Part shown: positions 44,901 to 53,561 of the stretch, in pieces
Layout: every line of letters begins with the position of its first letter
Position numbering within the stretch: position 1 is the first letter of the stretch
Assembly (NCBI GenBank): GCA_950295325.1
Contig: OX485804.1
Span: 59,738,533 to 59,802,532 of the forward strand
Length of the DNA: 64,000 nucleotides
From: Polytrichum commune
Lineage: Eukaryota > Streptophyta > Polytrichopsida > Polytrichales > Polytrichaceae
Reading direction: 5' to 3'
Position numbers and translations under genes: made by a program
The notes under the pieces: model-generated
The model's input: the letters and a program-made list of their open reading frames with translations, nothing else
The model's database searches: none
Told to the model about the DNA's origin: nothing

Positions 44901-46157
44901 AGAACAATGCAAATCTACCACTGCAATTGATAGATTTACACATTTTCCAGTGACACGAGACAATTTTGCCCAAGACTCATATGCTTATCGTGCAAAGCAT
45001 CATCACATGAGCAGTTCCATGATATGATGCGGTTGGGGGTTAGGGTTGGATACCAGAAATCCCGAGCAGTGTCCGGGAACAGCTTGTTGCCATAGTCAGC
45101 CATTGTCAGTGCATCCCACGCAGCCACCTGGAAAACCTCCATGGGGCCAGAATCCGGTCGAAATTGGTAACCCAAAATCGAGCCCTCTGGTCTTCCGGCC
45201 TTCTCTTTCTGCTGTAAAGGAAGGGCAAACAGATCCAGACTCTGCTTCCGGAGCCTTTGCACCAACTCCATTGACACCCCATGGTTAATAACCTGAAGAA
45301 TCATCACAACCAGAATATAGGACCACAGCCCACGTTATCAATACTTGGTATGTTAGTTAGCAGTAGGGCCTAGTACCCCCCCTCTCCCAGGAACATAAAT
45401 TCTAAGGGATTTTCCACGTCATAAGAAAATTGAAGTACTCCGCCCGTGGCCACATGGCTCGCGTTTTTGCAGACTTAGTTGATATTGATGATTGCATGCG
45501 TGCAAAGAGGAAGTCTTCGAGCTTCTTTTAACCTATACGTGTGCACACAGTTGCCTTTCGTCCATTTCTCAAGCATCTAAGTGTTGCGGTGCCTAACCTA
45601 TTTCATAGCAACTGCCATTCATTCTTGACCATAGGAATATTGTGCATGGTGGTACCTAACTTACTTGCAAATCAACTTCTTTACCTGCTACGGGCAATTA
45701 TACACAATTCAGTTCAGATTCACCTGCAAGTGGTGCTTCCTGCATCAATGAACCGACAACCAATAGGAGATTGTTCATTTCTCTGCTCCTTTTGCCCCCA
45801 TTTTTCTTTTCAAACCATCCCATCTCACATTGAGAATCCCTACCACGAGGAATGCAATCATGCTGAACCGTCTTCTTCTTCTTCCTCCAAAACAAAGTCG
45901 TGTGTTCAGTTTTTAAAGGAACCCATCATCTCTGGTAATTCCCCCACAAAAGAAACCCAAACCTCAGTCAAGATTGTGGAATTCAAAGACAAGATTCCAA
46001 CCTGGAAGAAGCCCCAGTCTGTGCAGGCAGCTGCAAGGGCCTCCTTTGCATGGCCGAGGTCTGCAAGATCCACGACAGGAACACTGAGCTTGGCAGTTGA
46101 ATTGTGCAAGTCGTTGACAACTCCGATGGGACCATCAGTGCTGGAATAATCAGCCAT
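38999..46157 (-). CDS. 2-oxoglutarate/Fe(II)-dependent dioxygenase (plant DOXC type, gibberellin-oxidase-like), four exons
   Basis: Exons by splice-site and homology reading: 46157..46002, 45292..45054, 40893..40569, 39253..38999 (TAG stop), giving 324 residues. All introns are GT-AG: donors CAG/GTTGGA, CTG/GTATCC, CAG/GTAAAT; acceptors end TTCAG, TGCAG, TACAG. The start at 46157 has context GCCATGGCT; an in-frame ATG at 46178 is an alternative. The N-terminal DIOX_N region is about residues 24-120 (VPVVDLADL, TDWGFFQVINHGV). The C-terminal 2OG-FeII_Oxy domain carries RANYYHP (176-182), iron ligands H196 and D198 (SHVDGN) and H252 (SVQHRAVV), and the 2-oxoglutarate-binding R262/S264 (PRLSVGYF). 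LYRPFTWTEF near 291-300 resembles gibberellin 2-oxidases. Length is normal for these soluble cytosolic enzymes, which hydroxylate hormones or specialised metabolites. The substrate cannot be told. Intron 2 is 4.2 kb and full of repeats. Confidence 0.88.
39480..39590 (+). repeat. Short repeat H copy in dioxygenase intron 3
   Basis: TATGTCCTCCCAAGTGTGTTCATTGTTCAGTG and the CATAGTCCAATCTCAT block match repeat H. It lies within the 1.3-kb third intron (40568..39254). Confidence 0.45.
39850..40070 (+). repeat. Dispersed repeat pair member (with 14990-15190)
   Basis: TTCGTTCAAACCTCCACA, ACATGGAAGGTG and ATGCAAAACACCCAACTCCC match 15015-15100. It lies in intron 3 of the dioxygenase gene. Confidence 0.5.
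40966..41191 (-). mobile_element. Family A hAT-like MITE, copy 5 (in intron 2)
   Basis: Starts CAATGATCCGGGAG and ends CCGCGGACACTG, flanked by a perfect 8-bp duplication CTTCTAAG (40958-40965 and 41192-41199). It has several ACCGGTT motifs and is 226 bp. Because the gene runs on the minus strand, the element lies just upstream of the exon 3 acceptor at 40894-40895. Confidence 0.9.
41270..41640 (+). repeat. Dispersed repeat D, copy 4, with nested hairpin
   Basis: Begins TGGACACCTATATTTGAGTGG and follows the D order (AAATTGG, AAGAATCTTCACTTTCA, GTTTCATATCC). The last block is interrupted after TTTCATATCC by the family J hairpin and resumes at TCCTACAAGAAGTGGG. Confidence 0.6.
41491..41595. 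mobile_element. Family J hairpin MITE, copy 2 (nested in repeat D)
   Basis: Left arm ATAACATCACTCAGCTTAG... and right arm inverted (...CTAAGTTGAGTAATGTTAT), about 37 bp each with few mismatches and a short loop. TCC borders both sides. Uninterrupted D copies (near 240, 15630 and 21475) lack it. Confidence 0.75.
41755..41985 (+). repeat. Dispersed repeat L, copy 2
   Basis: Matches 20775-20990 (TCTCATTCATC, CATTTGAGATGAATC, AGAAGTATGCTCATATGCGA). It is in intron 2 of the dioxygenase gene. Confidence 0.5.
42434..42657 (+). mobile_element. Family A hAT-like MITE, copy 6 (in intron 2)
   Basis: Starts CAGTGTTCAGGGAG and ends CTCCCCATTCATTG. The family core is well kept (TCGGTCGAGATCCTAGTGTT, AATGATCGGTAATTTTCCTG). 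The flanking octamers no longer match, so the TSD is lost. It is inverted relative to copy 5, 1.2 kb away in the same intron. Confidence 0.75.
44040..44400 (+). repeat. Dispersed repeat K, copy 2 (in intron 2)
   Basis: Matches 10916-11325 (GGAAATTAGTGAAG, CAAAAGATCTAGGAA, CACTATTCACTGGAAA, TTTCTTGAAAT, TTCATGAATTTAGTATCA). Confidence 0.6.
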
Positions 46158-46286
46158 GGCTGTCTCTGCTCCGGTCATTCCAGCAGATTCACATGTAGAT
46201 CGATCGTTCGACAGACAAACAGACAGACAGATACATAAGCTGGCTTTGAGTCCTGAAGAAGCAAGCGTAAATGGTCCAGGAGGAGG

Positions 46287-46294
46287 CTTATAGG
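46287..46294 (-). promoter_or_regulatory. TATA-like box of the dioxygenase gene
   Basis: On the minus strand this reads CTATAAGC, about 130 bp upstream of the chosen ATG. The leader between them contains a (CTGT)n run. Motif-based inference only. Confidence 0.35.
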
Positions 46295-46834
46295 CCTTTC
46301 CCCAAATGCCACCCTATGAGGCGGCCACATCACTTTCTAGGGTTCTTCCTACATTCCTTCCTCGAATACCTCCATGCTTCCTTTCGTCGCTCCTCTCCTC
46401 CTCGAAATGCATTCTTTAGTCATGTAGTCAATTAAAATTAAGTGGGTAATTTACAAGAGGTCCAAACAAAGACGTTTCATTGCATTGACTATAATGACTT
46501 ATATTGTAGAAACAAATTTGTATGAGTTACATCAAATGGATGAATGAGTGTGCAATGTTCTCATCAGTGATAAATAAATATGTCTTGGTCAGAGTATTTT
46601 AGACATATTTTTCACATGATATTTTATATTAATAATTGATTTATTACTTGTGTGTGTATTCGAGGGATTTCCTAGCTATTTATTTGTATGTACATCATTT
46701 TAAGGTATAATCTAATCAGTGGAAGTTGGAGAACATGAAAAACAAACCAAATAACTTCCACATACCTTAGATATAATGGCTTCTCAAGGGAGGCAAACAT
46801 AAACTGTGGATCTTCTTCAATTCCTCCAACATAT

Positions 46835-46885
46835 AAAGAAAGAAAGAAAGAAAGAAAGAAAAAAGAAAAAAGAAAAAAACCCGGA
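46835..46885. repeat. (AAAG)n microsatellite
   Basis: Six AAAG-type tetramers followed by imperfect AAAAAGA units. Confidence 0.85.
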
Positions 46886-46973
46886 GGAATTAAGCACAAA
46901 CAAATGAAATTGATCCAACCTGCAGTCACTCCAACAGATGCAAATACATAGATACATAGTTATGCCAGCTTTA

Positions 46974-47045
46974 GATCACTACTCAACACCTACTGTTTGT
47001 TTAGTGGACCCTCGGAATATAACAATAGGTGTTGAGTAATGTTAT
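46974..47045. mobile_element. Family J hairpin MITE, short copy 3
   Basis: TCACTACTCAACACCTACTG is matched inverted by CAATAGGTGTTGAGTAATG, with a loop of about 25 nt. The ends share ATAACATTACTCAAC with the other J copies. Confidence 0.6.
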
Positions 47046-48400
47046 ATTCTTGAGGAAGTAAAAAACAATGTTTGAATTTGTCCAATCACTTCATCAGATA
47101 GATAGATAGTATTCTCCCTCTTTAGTATGGCACGTTTGTAAACTATGAGGAAAATGGCTCTAGGCATTATTTGCATTTCTTAATCATGTCAAGCTAATCG
47201 CATGATTCACATCCGTTGAGAAATGGGTGTCGAGAGAAATGTGTCGGTTTAAGGCCCACATACCTTAGATTGATGAAACAGCTCCCTGAGGAAACAAGCA
47301 TATACATGATTGAATTAACCCCAGTCACTCCAATAGATGCAGATAGATGTGTTGGCTTCTTGAGAAAGCAAGTATAAATGGAGACTCGTCCCCCGCATGC
47401 TCAGCAAATGCAAATGAGTGCCAAAATTTGGATTGCAAACTCAATGCATTTATATGAGATTAAGATTCTTCGATCTAGCTAATCCCAAGTGTTTCATCTG
47501 GACAGTTTTGTCCAAATGAGACATTGTGGAAGAGTGGATGGTATGCAGATGAATTCATTTCCGCTCAAGTATTTTTGGTGGGACTACTGGGCTAGAACCT
47601 CACTGACTTGTGTTGCTCAAACCATAACCCAGGGTTGTGGCCGCAACTTGGCTACGTCCAAAGCTAATCTCATTGCCAGAAGAAAAACGAAAATTCTTAT
47701 TTGCCATGTTCTGATTTGTGGATACTGACTTCATTTGAGCAAAAGCATAAAATATGGCATAATGCACCATGTTGAAGGTTTGTGTTGTGGGGAGCAGAAG
47801 GAAGATGTACATGACACTATTATATCAGGCAAAGGCCGGTTGTTTATCTTGTCTAAAGGTGCTTCTTTTTGTAACCCACTCGTGTTTTGCACTCTAAGTA
47901 AGTTGGACTGATCTGTCCCTCTGCTTACATTTTGTCTTAAGATTTTCTGATTGTTATCTATTTGCTTTGTTTTACGTGTCTAATAGGTGGAAAAAAATCA
48001 AACAAATTAACTTTGTGCCTTCTGATCTGTGTCTTCCCTTCATTTCACTAGGGATTTTGACATCACTTGAACAATCCTTAAACATTATAAATTGTCAAAA
48101 TTGGGGAGAACTTCTCTAGCATAACATGAATTTTTGAGAGACTTTAAGGATAATTCTCTTGTGAATGAACTTTGACCCAATGTCTTTGCTCTTTACATAG
48201 CATGAAACTTGGAATAATTAAGGATCATACAAGATGCTTATCATTCTGCCACGACAATTACTAGACAAGCTCGGGCATGTGTACAAACTATGTTGAAATG
48301 ACACTTGTCACCAGTGTTCCTATGTCCTTTCTTCTTGCCCAAGGCCAAGGTATCAAGGTGCTATGAAATACATTGTGGTTTACTCTGCTAGCTGAAGACT

Positions 48401-48661
48401 TATTGGAGGTCAATAGGACTAGAGATGAGATTGCACAAGCAAGAACACATACACAAAGACATATGAATAATGTTTAGAATAAGATGGTCATCCTCACCCC
48501 CTTGCTTTGCCTTTTATTGCTCATTGTAAACTTGGTTCTCACAAACAATATGGGTTAACTCTTCTCCCACTACGGACCAACCTTGTAGGCTTATTACAAC
48601 TTCATTCTTTTTAGTATTACAATTCTATGACTACAAACAATCTATTGTTCCACCTTCAACA
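48401..48661 (-). repeat. copia 3' LTR
   Basis: 261 bp, starting TGTTGAAGGTGG on the minus strand and ending CCTCCAATA. It is colinear with 53143-53402 and 61203-61462. Confidence 0.88.
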
Positions 48662-48671
48662 CTCCCACTTT
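48662..48671 (-). other. Polypurine tract of the copia element
   Basis: Minus strand AAAGTGGGAG immediately abutting the TGTTG start of the 3' LTR, as expected for the plus-strand primer. Confidence 0.8.
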
Positions 48672-49362
48672 GAGAGTGGTCAAAGACATGTGATACTATT
48701 GAATTTCTTAGTTTCTCAATCCTATATAGAGAGTTTCTAACATTGCCTATAAGTTTCTCCATATTATGCCTAATTGCTTCAATCCAATTCAAAAGACCTT
48801 CAATTATTGCCACATTGGCGCGTTCATCACCATGTTGAGGCAAAATGTGGACCTTCCACCATTCTCCAAGTGGTCGCCGCTCCTCACCAAATCCTACAAC
48901 AATAATGTCATCGTTTGCGGATCCTTCTTATGGCTCTTCAATTACAACTTCATTACCTCCCACTTGCTCATTATAATCCATGAATTTTCCGCCGCCATAA
49001 TACCAAGGTGATTTGGAAGATTCGTCCACCACCACCAACGTAGGGCCTTTGTTTCTCCCACTCGGACACATCCTCAAATCATTTCTAATGCTCCTATTAT
49101 CTTCCATAAACACAACATCTCTATTTTTATGATTCACATTGTTTCCAAACACATCAGCCTATATGCCTTCATACATTTGCAATATCCAAGATACATGCAT
49201 TTGATTTTTTTCGCATCAAATTAACCCTTCTTCTCGTCCAAAACCATTGCATAAGCAATGCTTCTGAACACACATATGTGTACAACGTAAGGCCTCCTCC
49301 CGCTCCACGTTTCTTCGAATGTAATGAAAAGCAAGGCCCTCGTCGAATAGCAGTTTAGTGTA
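48672..49362 (-). pseudogene. copia integrase C-terminus and pre-RT linker, RT/RNase H deleted
   Basis: Reading from the insertion point, the minus frame gives the end of the integrase core and post-core region (TFEETWSGRRPYVVHICVF, SIAYAMVLDEKK), then NHKNRDVVFMEDNRS, CPSGRNKGPTLVVVDESSKS and RPLGEWWKVHILPQHGDERA. This is the usual copia order up to the start of reverse transcriptase. After NWIEAI the sequence passes straight to the 3' untranslated end and polypurine tract. No RT palm (YVDD) or RNase H is present in the interval. Several frame changes occur. Confidence 0.75.
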
Positions 49363-50382
49363 TGTCACAACTCTTGCTAGCTCACCTTAACTTATATTCA
49401 CCGTTTCACAACTCTAACAAGTGTCACGAACACTAGCCCTGCACATCTCATACACACGCATGGTTAGCTCCCCATTACAAACCTCCAAACTTGTAGCTTG
49501 ATTACCAAACCCTCCTACACATGCATTCGGGATTTTCCCCTTTGTAGGTAGCCAATGGTTAGTTGCGGACTTCTATTCATGTCCATCCAATCTTGAGTTG
49601 ATCATTAAATCGCCGGAGCAACACTACAATAATCCAAAACATATATGACAACTTCACCACCAAATTGAACCAACCCCCATAGGAGCCAAGCACATGTGGA
49701 GGCCTCTTTGTTCTGCAGTGAGCATGGTTGGTCAATAGATTCGCCTCCCCATGTAAGCTTGTAGGACTCCACACATGGCCCCTACCCTACCATTAAGTAA
49801 ATTTTTGTCTCTCTCTAAAGAGTTGGAGTCATGTAAACGTTTTCTCTTAGCCGTTGGGGTTAGAGCCCCCCAACACTTTCAAACCTCCATAACTTTGTTA
49901 TTTAACCTTTGATTCTATCAAACGACCAATCCGTCAACATTTACTTGTTGCGTAAATGCTGATAGATTTCTCACTTGCCCCATTTGGACAAGTATTGCGG
50001 GAGTTATAACTGTTATAACCTCAGCGGTCTTGGGCGTCCCTCTCGGGTCACTAATGTCCCACCACATCGCTCCCTTAAGTATTGGGAACTATGCCTAGGC
50101 ACCACTCCACTCAAATTGCCATATCTCCTAGTTCATATCTCCGATTAGAGATTTCTTGAGCATTCTAGAATTCGGACACCATAAGCTACCCAATGCTCAT
50201 GGCCATACTCTTATGACTCCTACTCTTTGTGGGTGGGAGGTGTTCTCAATGCTTGGGGCCCTCACCCACATTATGATTACTTGGGGCCTCTCACCTATGG
50301 CGCCACAAGTCTCGGTTGTCACTCCGGGGTCCCCCTTGTGCCCATGGTATTGTGGGCACTCCTCATGGAGAGGTGCGCGACA
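49363..50382. mobile_element. Solo LTR (probably Ty3/gypsy-type) nested in the copia integrase
   Basis: A 1,020-bp segment beginning TGTCACAACTC and ending GCGCGACA on the plus strand, the TG...CA form of an LTR. It is flanked by GTGTA (49358-49362) and ATGTA (50383-50387), a 5-bp TSD with one change. It contains no gene. Taking out the segment and one TSD copy leaves the integrase frame continuous across the junction. The 1-kb length and the TGTCAC/GTGACA-style tips favour a gypsy origin; that assignment is inferred. Confidence 0.8.
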
Positions 50383-50960
50383 ATGTATAAACCGCATTTG
50401 CCACTGCTTCTACTCAAAGCAATTTCTCGAGCTTTTGAGCTTCTAGCATACACTTTGCCATTGCGATAACGAACCAATTTGCACATTGTTTTGGTCCAAT
50501 GTCTTAAGGTGTGCTCTCAATGTCGTGCTTCAAAATCTTTTGAAATGGAGCCTCCTCCATTTATCTACCAAAACGCCTTATTTTGGTGTTCCGATTGCGT
50601 TTCTACAAATCCTCATAACTCCTTAAATCTCTCAGACCATTATCCTTTGGATTTCATCGTGTAAATTCACGGCTTCCTTGAAAAATTATTAACAAAAGTA
50701 ACAAAATACTTTGCCCCTCCCACATACATGTTCCCCATGAGGCCACAAATATCCGAATGCACAACCTCCAAAGGTTTTGTTGCTTGTATCTCCATATCAT
50801 TGCCCACTTCACCGCACATTGTTTACCCTCTGTGCATATTTTACAAACCAATGAAGAGGTGGGACAAGAGGTTTTACCTAGGTTCATGTCCCTCACCATG
50901 CTTTGTATTGCATACATGTTCTTTACATCCTAATGTCCAAATTCGCGGTACCCAAGCTTA
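50383..50960 (-). pseudogene. copia GAG-pre-integrase and integrase fragment
   Basis: The minus frame gives MYAIQSMVRDMNLGKTSCP, then SSLVCKICTEGKQ (the CxxC half of the integrase zinc-binding region), KWAMIW, and after frame shifts KCMLEAQKLEKLL and VANAVYTL, which belong to the end of the rve core. Stop codons and frameshifts are frequent and the catalytic acidic residues cannot all be traced. The fragment ends at the nested solo LTR. Confidence 0.78.
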
Positions 50961-51112
50961 TCCGAACCGCCTCCCGTACGTGAAATTATAAAGTTGGCCA
51001 CATCTGCACTACATGCCTCCGTGAAGGTCATTTGGTAAATTTTTCCTTCATATTGAGCTAATGCAATCACATCGCCATTTGCACCTCCCGCAATGCATTC
51101 ATTTATGTGAAA

Positions 51113-51367
51113 TTACACCTTCAACCCGTTGGACAAAAGATTGCTCACCAAAAGCAAGTTGGTTTGCAACTTGGGATCGTAAAACTCATCCATGATACAA
51201 ATTCTATTCATTTTGCCTCTCGTTTCAACTCTAACAATAATGAACCTCATTCCAATAGTGTCAACCACACTTTCATCACCCAAGCACACATGGCATTGAG
51301 AAATTACTTTGTAGGTGTCGAATGACGCCCCATGCATAGTCATGTGCTTTGTGGCTTCTAAATCCAT
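51113..51367 (-). pseudogene. copia aspartic protease fragment
   Basis: The translation ATKHMTMHGASFDTYKVISQ, then CHVCLGDESVVDTIGM and DPKLQTNLLLVSNLLSNG matches the retropepsin region of copia elements. The canonical active-site DSGA appears as DLEA, so the catalytic aspartate context is degraded. Confidence 0.8.
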
Positions 51368-51489
51368 GATCCATTTGCAAACGCTCCTTGAACGCGCTAT
51401 GTGGTGTGTTGCAAATACACATGGGTCCTAGTTGTTCACATTTTTGGCATTATCCCTCTCCTTGTTATTTTCTTTGTAGCAAAATCATC

Positions 51490-52233
51490 TAGTTTGATTT
51501 AGTTTGCCACAACAAAAGCACATCCTCACGCCTTGCCGCAAAGATATATAACCCGCTTTGATTTGGAGTGATACATTCGTTGTATCTTCACATTGGGGCT
51601 CCTTCTCTTTGCAACTTGAAATCTCGGTCATCAAATGTGTCATCATGTATTCCATCATCAACTCCTTCATCGGCATCATCTCTAAGGCGGTGATCAAGTA
51701 TTCGTACAATGTCAACAAGCTCTTGAGCAAAGTCATGATGATGTCTTCTTCCAAGATAGGTAGCTTAACATACGCAAGTTGATCCGCAAGCGCTTTGACC
51801 TTGTTGATGTGGACAACAAATTGTCACCCTCTTGTATCTTGCACATGAAAAACTTACGGCGAACAAAGATGGTGTTTGACAAATTTTTGGTCTCGTAAAT
51901 GTTACAAAATGTCTTTCACACTTATGTTGGTCATTTGCAACTCTTAATATACGCGAGTTGGTTGTCCATCAAATTCAAGCTTGTGATGGACATAACCTTC
52001 TTGACAAGCCTTTGGTACCCCTTCAATACTTTGGAATTTGTGTTGGAAGGTGGAGCCTTCTTGAATCTGTCGACAATATCCCAAAGGTTCATGGATGCAA
52101 AACCATCTCCATTTCGAACTTCCAAAGGCTGAATCTATTTCCATGGAACTTTTTCCTAGATTCTAGGCCCTTCGCTTTTAGGATATACCATCTTCCGCTT
52201 GAAGAATGGGTTTGTACGCTCGAAAACTTGTAA
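51490..52233 (-). pseudogene. copia gag fragment
   Basis: Broken frames give FASMNLWDIVDRFKKAPPSN, KGYQRLVKKVMSITSLNLMD, FFMCKIQEGDNLL, LLKSLLTLYEYLITALEMMP and, at the end, MCFCCGKLNQTR, a damaged CCHC zinc knuckle lacking the last His and Cys. The order and wording are those of the copia gag-polypeptide (UBN2/RVT-associated) family. Stops and shifts rule out a product. Confidence 0.8.
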
Positions 52234-52239
52234 ATCCAA

Positions 52240-52980
52240 TCTTCTCCATCTCAAAGGAAACTTAGGATACTCAAATCATTCAAATAAAATCTAATTTATC
52301 TCAAATATGCCTTACACACTCAAATACCTCAGATTAGATCTTCTCCACTTGAAGAGAAATCTTAATACATTCACACCATTCAAACAAGATTTTCTTTACT
52401 TCAAACATATCTTACACTTTCAAATACCTCAAGTCAAAACTTCTTCACCTCAAAAAAAATCTTAAAACACTCAAATCACTCAAACAAAGCCTCTCCTCAA
52501 ATGATTACCTTATATGTCAAATATTCTTTTCAACATTCAAATAACTCAAAACACTCATGTATGCTCATCTTAAACCCTAAACCTCTCAAGTAAGCTTTTT
52601 GACATTCAACACACTCAAGTCATATACTTTTGAAATCTAAACACCTCCAAACCTCTTAAATAAGCCTCTCAACACCCTAAACACTCAAGTTAGATGTTTT
52701 TGAGCTCTAAACACCTCCAAACCTCTCAAATAAGTTTTTTAACACTCAAAATATTCAAGTCATATGCTTTTGAAGTCTAAACACCTCTCAAATAAGCTTC
52801 TTAATACTCACAACACTCAAGCCAGATCTTGTTGAATTCTAAATACCTTCAAACCTCTCAAATAAGCTTCTCAACACTCAAAACATTCAAATCAAATCTT
52901 TTTGAAATTTAAACACCTCCAAACCTCCCAAATAAGTTCTCAACACTCACAACACTCAAGTCCTCACTCTTTGCATTAAA
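52240..52980 (-). repeat. Degenerate 70-80-bp tandem repeat in the copia leader
   Basis: Units contain CTCAAATAAGCTT, CAACACTCAAAACACTCAAGT and CTAAACACCTCCAAACCTCT, clearest at 52560-52960 (about five to six units). Looser CTCAAATA/CTTACA-type repeats extend to 52240. They lie between the primer-binding site and gag, that is in the 5' untranslated leader of the element. Confidence 0.75.
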
Positions 52981-53130
52981 CAAACATTTAAGCAAAATCA
53001 AACATAAAGCAACATTTTTAACAATTAAATGTGTCATTTCCACGCTCCGAAGCTCCAAAGCCCCAACTTCTCAAGATCCATTCTACAACTTCAAAGCAAT
53101 CAAATCTCTAGACTCTTCACTTACATGCAT

Positions 53131-53142
53131 GGGCCCATAACC
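53131..53142 (-). other. Primer-binding site complementary to initiator tRNA-Met anticodon arm
   Basis: The minus strand reads GGTTATGGGCCC directly after the 5' LTR. The plus strand GGGCCCATAACC is identical to the anticodon stem-loop of plant initiator tRNA-Met (anticodon CAU), not its 3' acceptor end. This is the arrangement known from Drosophila copia and yeast Ty5, where a tRNA cut in the anticodon arm primes reverse transcription. Confidence 0.82.
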
Positions 53143-53402
53143 TATTGGAAGTCAATAAGACTAAACATGAGATTGCACAAGCAAGGACACATACACAAAG
53201 GCATATGAATAATGTTTGGAGTAAGATGGTCATTCTCACCCCTTGCCTTGCCCTTTATTGCTCATTTTCAACTTGTTTCTCACAAACAAGATGGGTCAAC
53301 TCTTCTCCCACTATGGACCAACCTCGTAGGCTTATTACAACCTTATTCCTTCTAGTATTACATTTTTATGATTACAAGCAATCTAATGCTCCACCTTCAA
53401 CA
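53143..53402 (-). repeat. copia 5' LTR
   Basis: 260 bp, starting TGTTGAAGGTGG and ending CTTCCAATA on the minus strand. The primer-binding site follows without a gap. Confidence 0.88.
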
Positions 53403-53561
53403 TACAATGTTCTTCCACTAGGTCCATATGTGGAATAGTGGCATGTCTTGCTTTGGCATAAGGCATACATTCCTCTTATTAAAGTCGAGCCCCTTTCAAC
53501 CAAGGTTCTAAACTACGTTTTTTTAACAGCCGGAGTTTCGTTGTCACATGTGTGTTGTATA

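Larger units (their letters stand above)
40894..45053 (-). other. Intron 2 of the dioxygenase gene (4.16 kb)
   Basis: This intron separates the exon carrying PDTARDF from the exon carrying AVFEEANAAF; the junction makes a split cysteine codon. It holds two family A hAT-like MITEs in opposite orientation, a repeat D copy with a nested family J hairpin, repeat L and repeat K. The rest of the intron (for example 42660-44040 and 44400-44930) shows nothing recognisable. The nearest element ends only 73 bp from the exon 3 acceptor. Confidence 0.8.
46300..48400. other. Intergenic stretch upstream of the dioxygenase gene
   Basis: No gene. It holds an AAAGA/AAGA microsatellite (about 46835-46885), a family J hairpin copy and a short D-like tail (about 47140-47275: CTATGAGGAAAATGGC, GATTCACATCC, AAGGCCCACATACCTTAG). 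Confidence 0.5.
48401..53402 (-). mobile_element. Defective Ty1/copia LTR retrotransposon with half-tRNA-type primer-binding site
   Basis: The structure reads on the minus strand: 5' LTR 53402..53143, primer-binding site 53142..53131, leader with tandem repeats, gag remnant, protease remnant, integrase remnant, linker, polypurine tract 48671..48662, 3' LTR 48661..48401. The protease-integrase order without an intervening RT is copia-type. Reverse transcriptase and RNase H are missing: the frame goes from the pre-RT linker almost directly to the 3' end. A 1,020-bp solo LTR is nested in the integrase. The LTRs differ by roughly one base in eight by eye, so the insertion is old. No matching 5-bp TSD was found around the whole element. 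Confidence 0.88.

Noticed and set aside
45541-46149. 202-codon open frame on the plus strand
   Set aside because: It is antisense to dioxygenase exon 1 and intron 1, has no domain, and is explained by the opposite strand's coding sequence.
53131-53142. Fragment identical to part of initiator tRNA-Met as a tRNA gene
   Set aside because: Only the anticodon arm is present and it abuts an LTR exactly, so it is a primer-binding site.
48398-53410. A 5-bp TSD around the whole copia element
   Set aside because: Sequences outside the two LTRs (AGACT side and TACAA side) do not match, so no TSD is claimed.
53145-53438. 97-codon plus-strand frame, similar to one at 61178-61510
   Set aside because: The shared sequence is the copia LTR; the frame is on the antisense strand of the element and broken in the third LTR.
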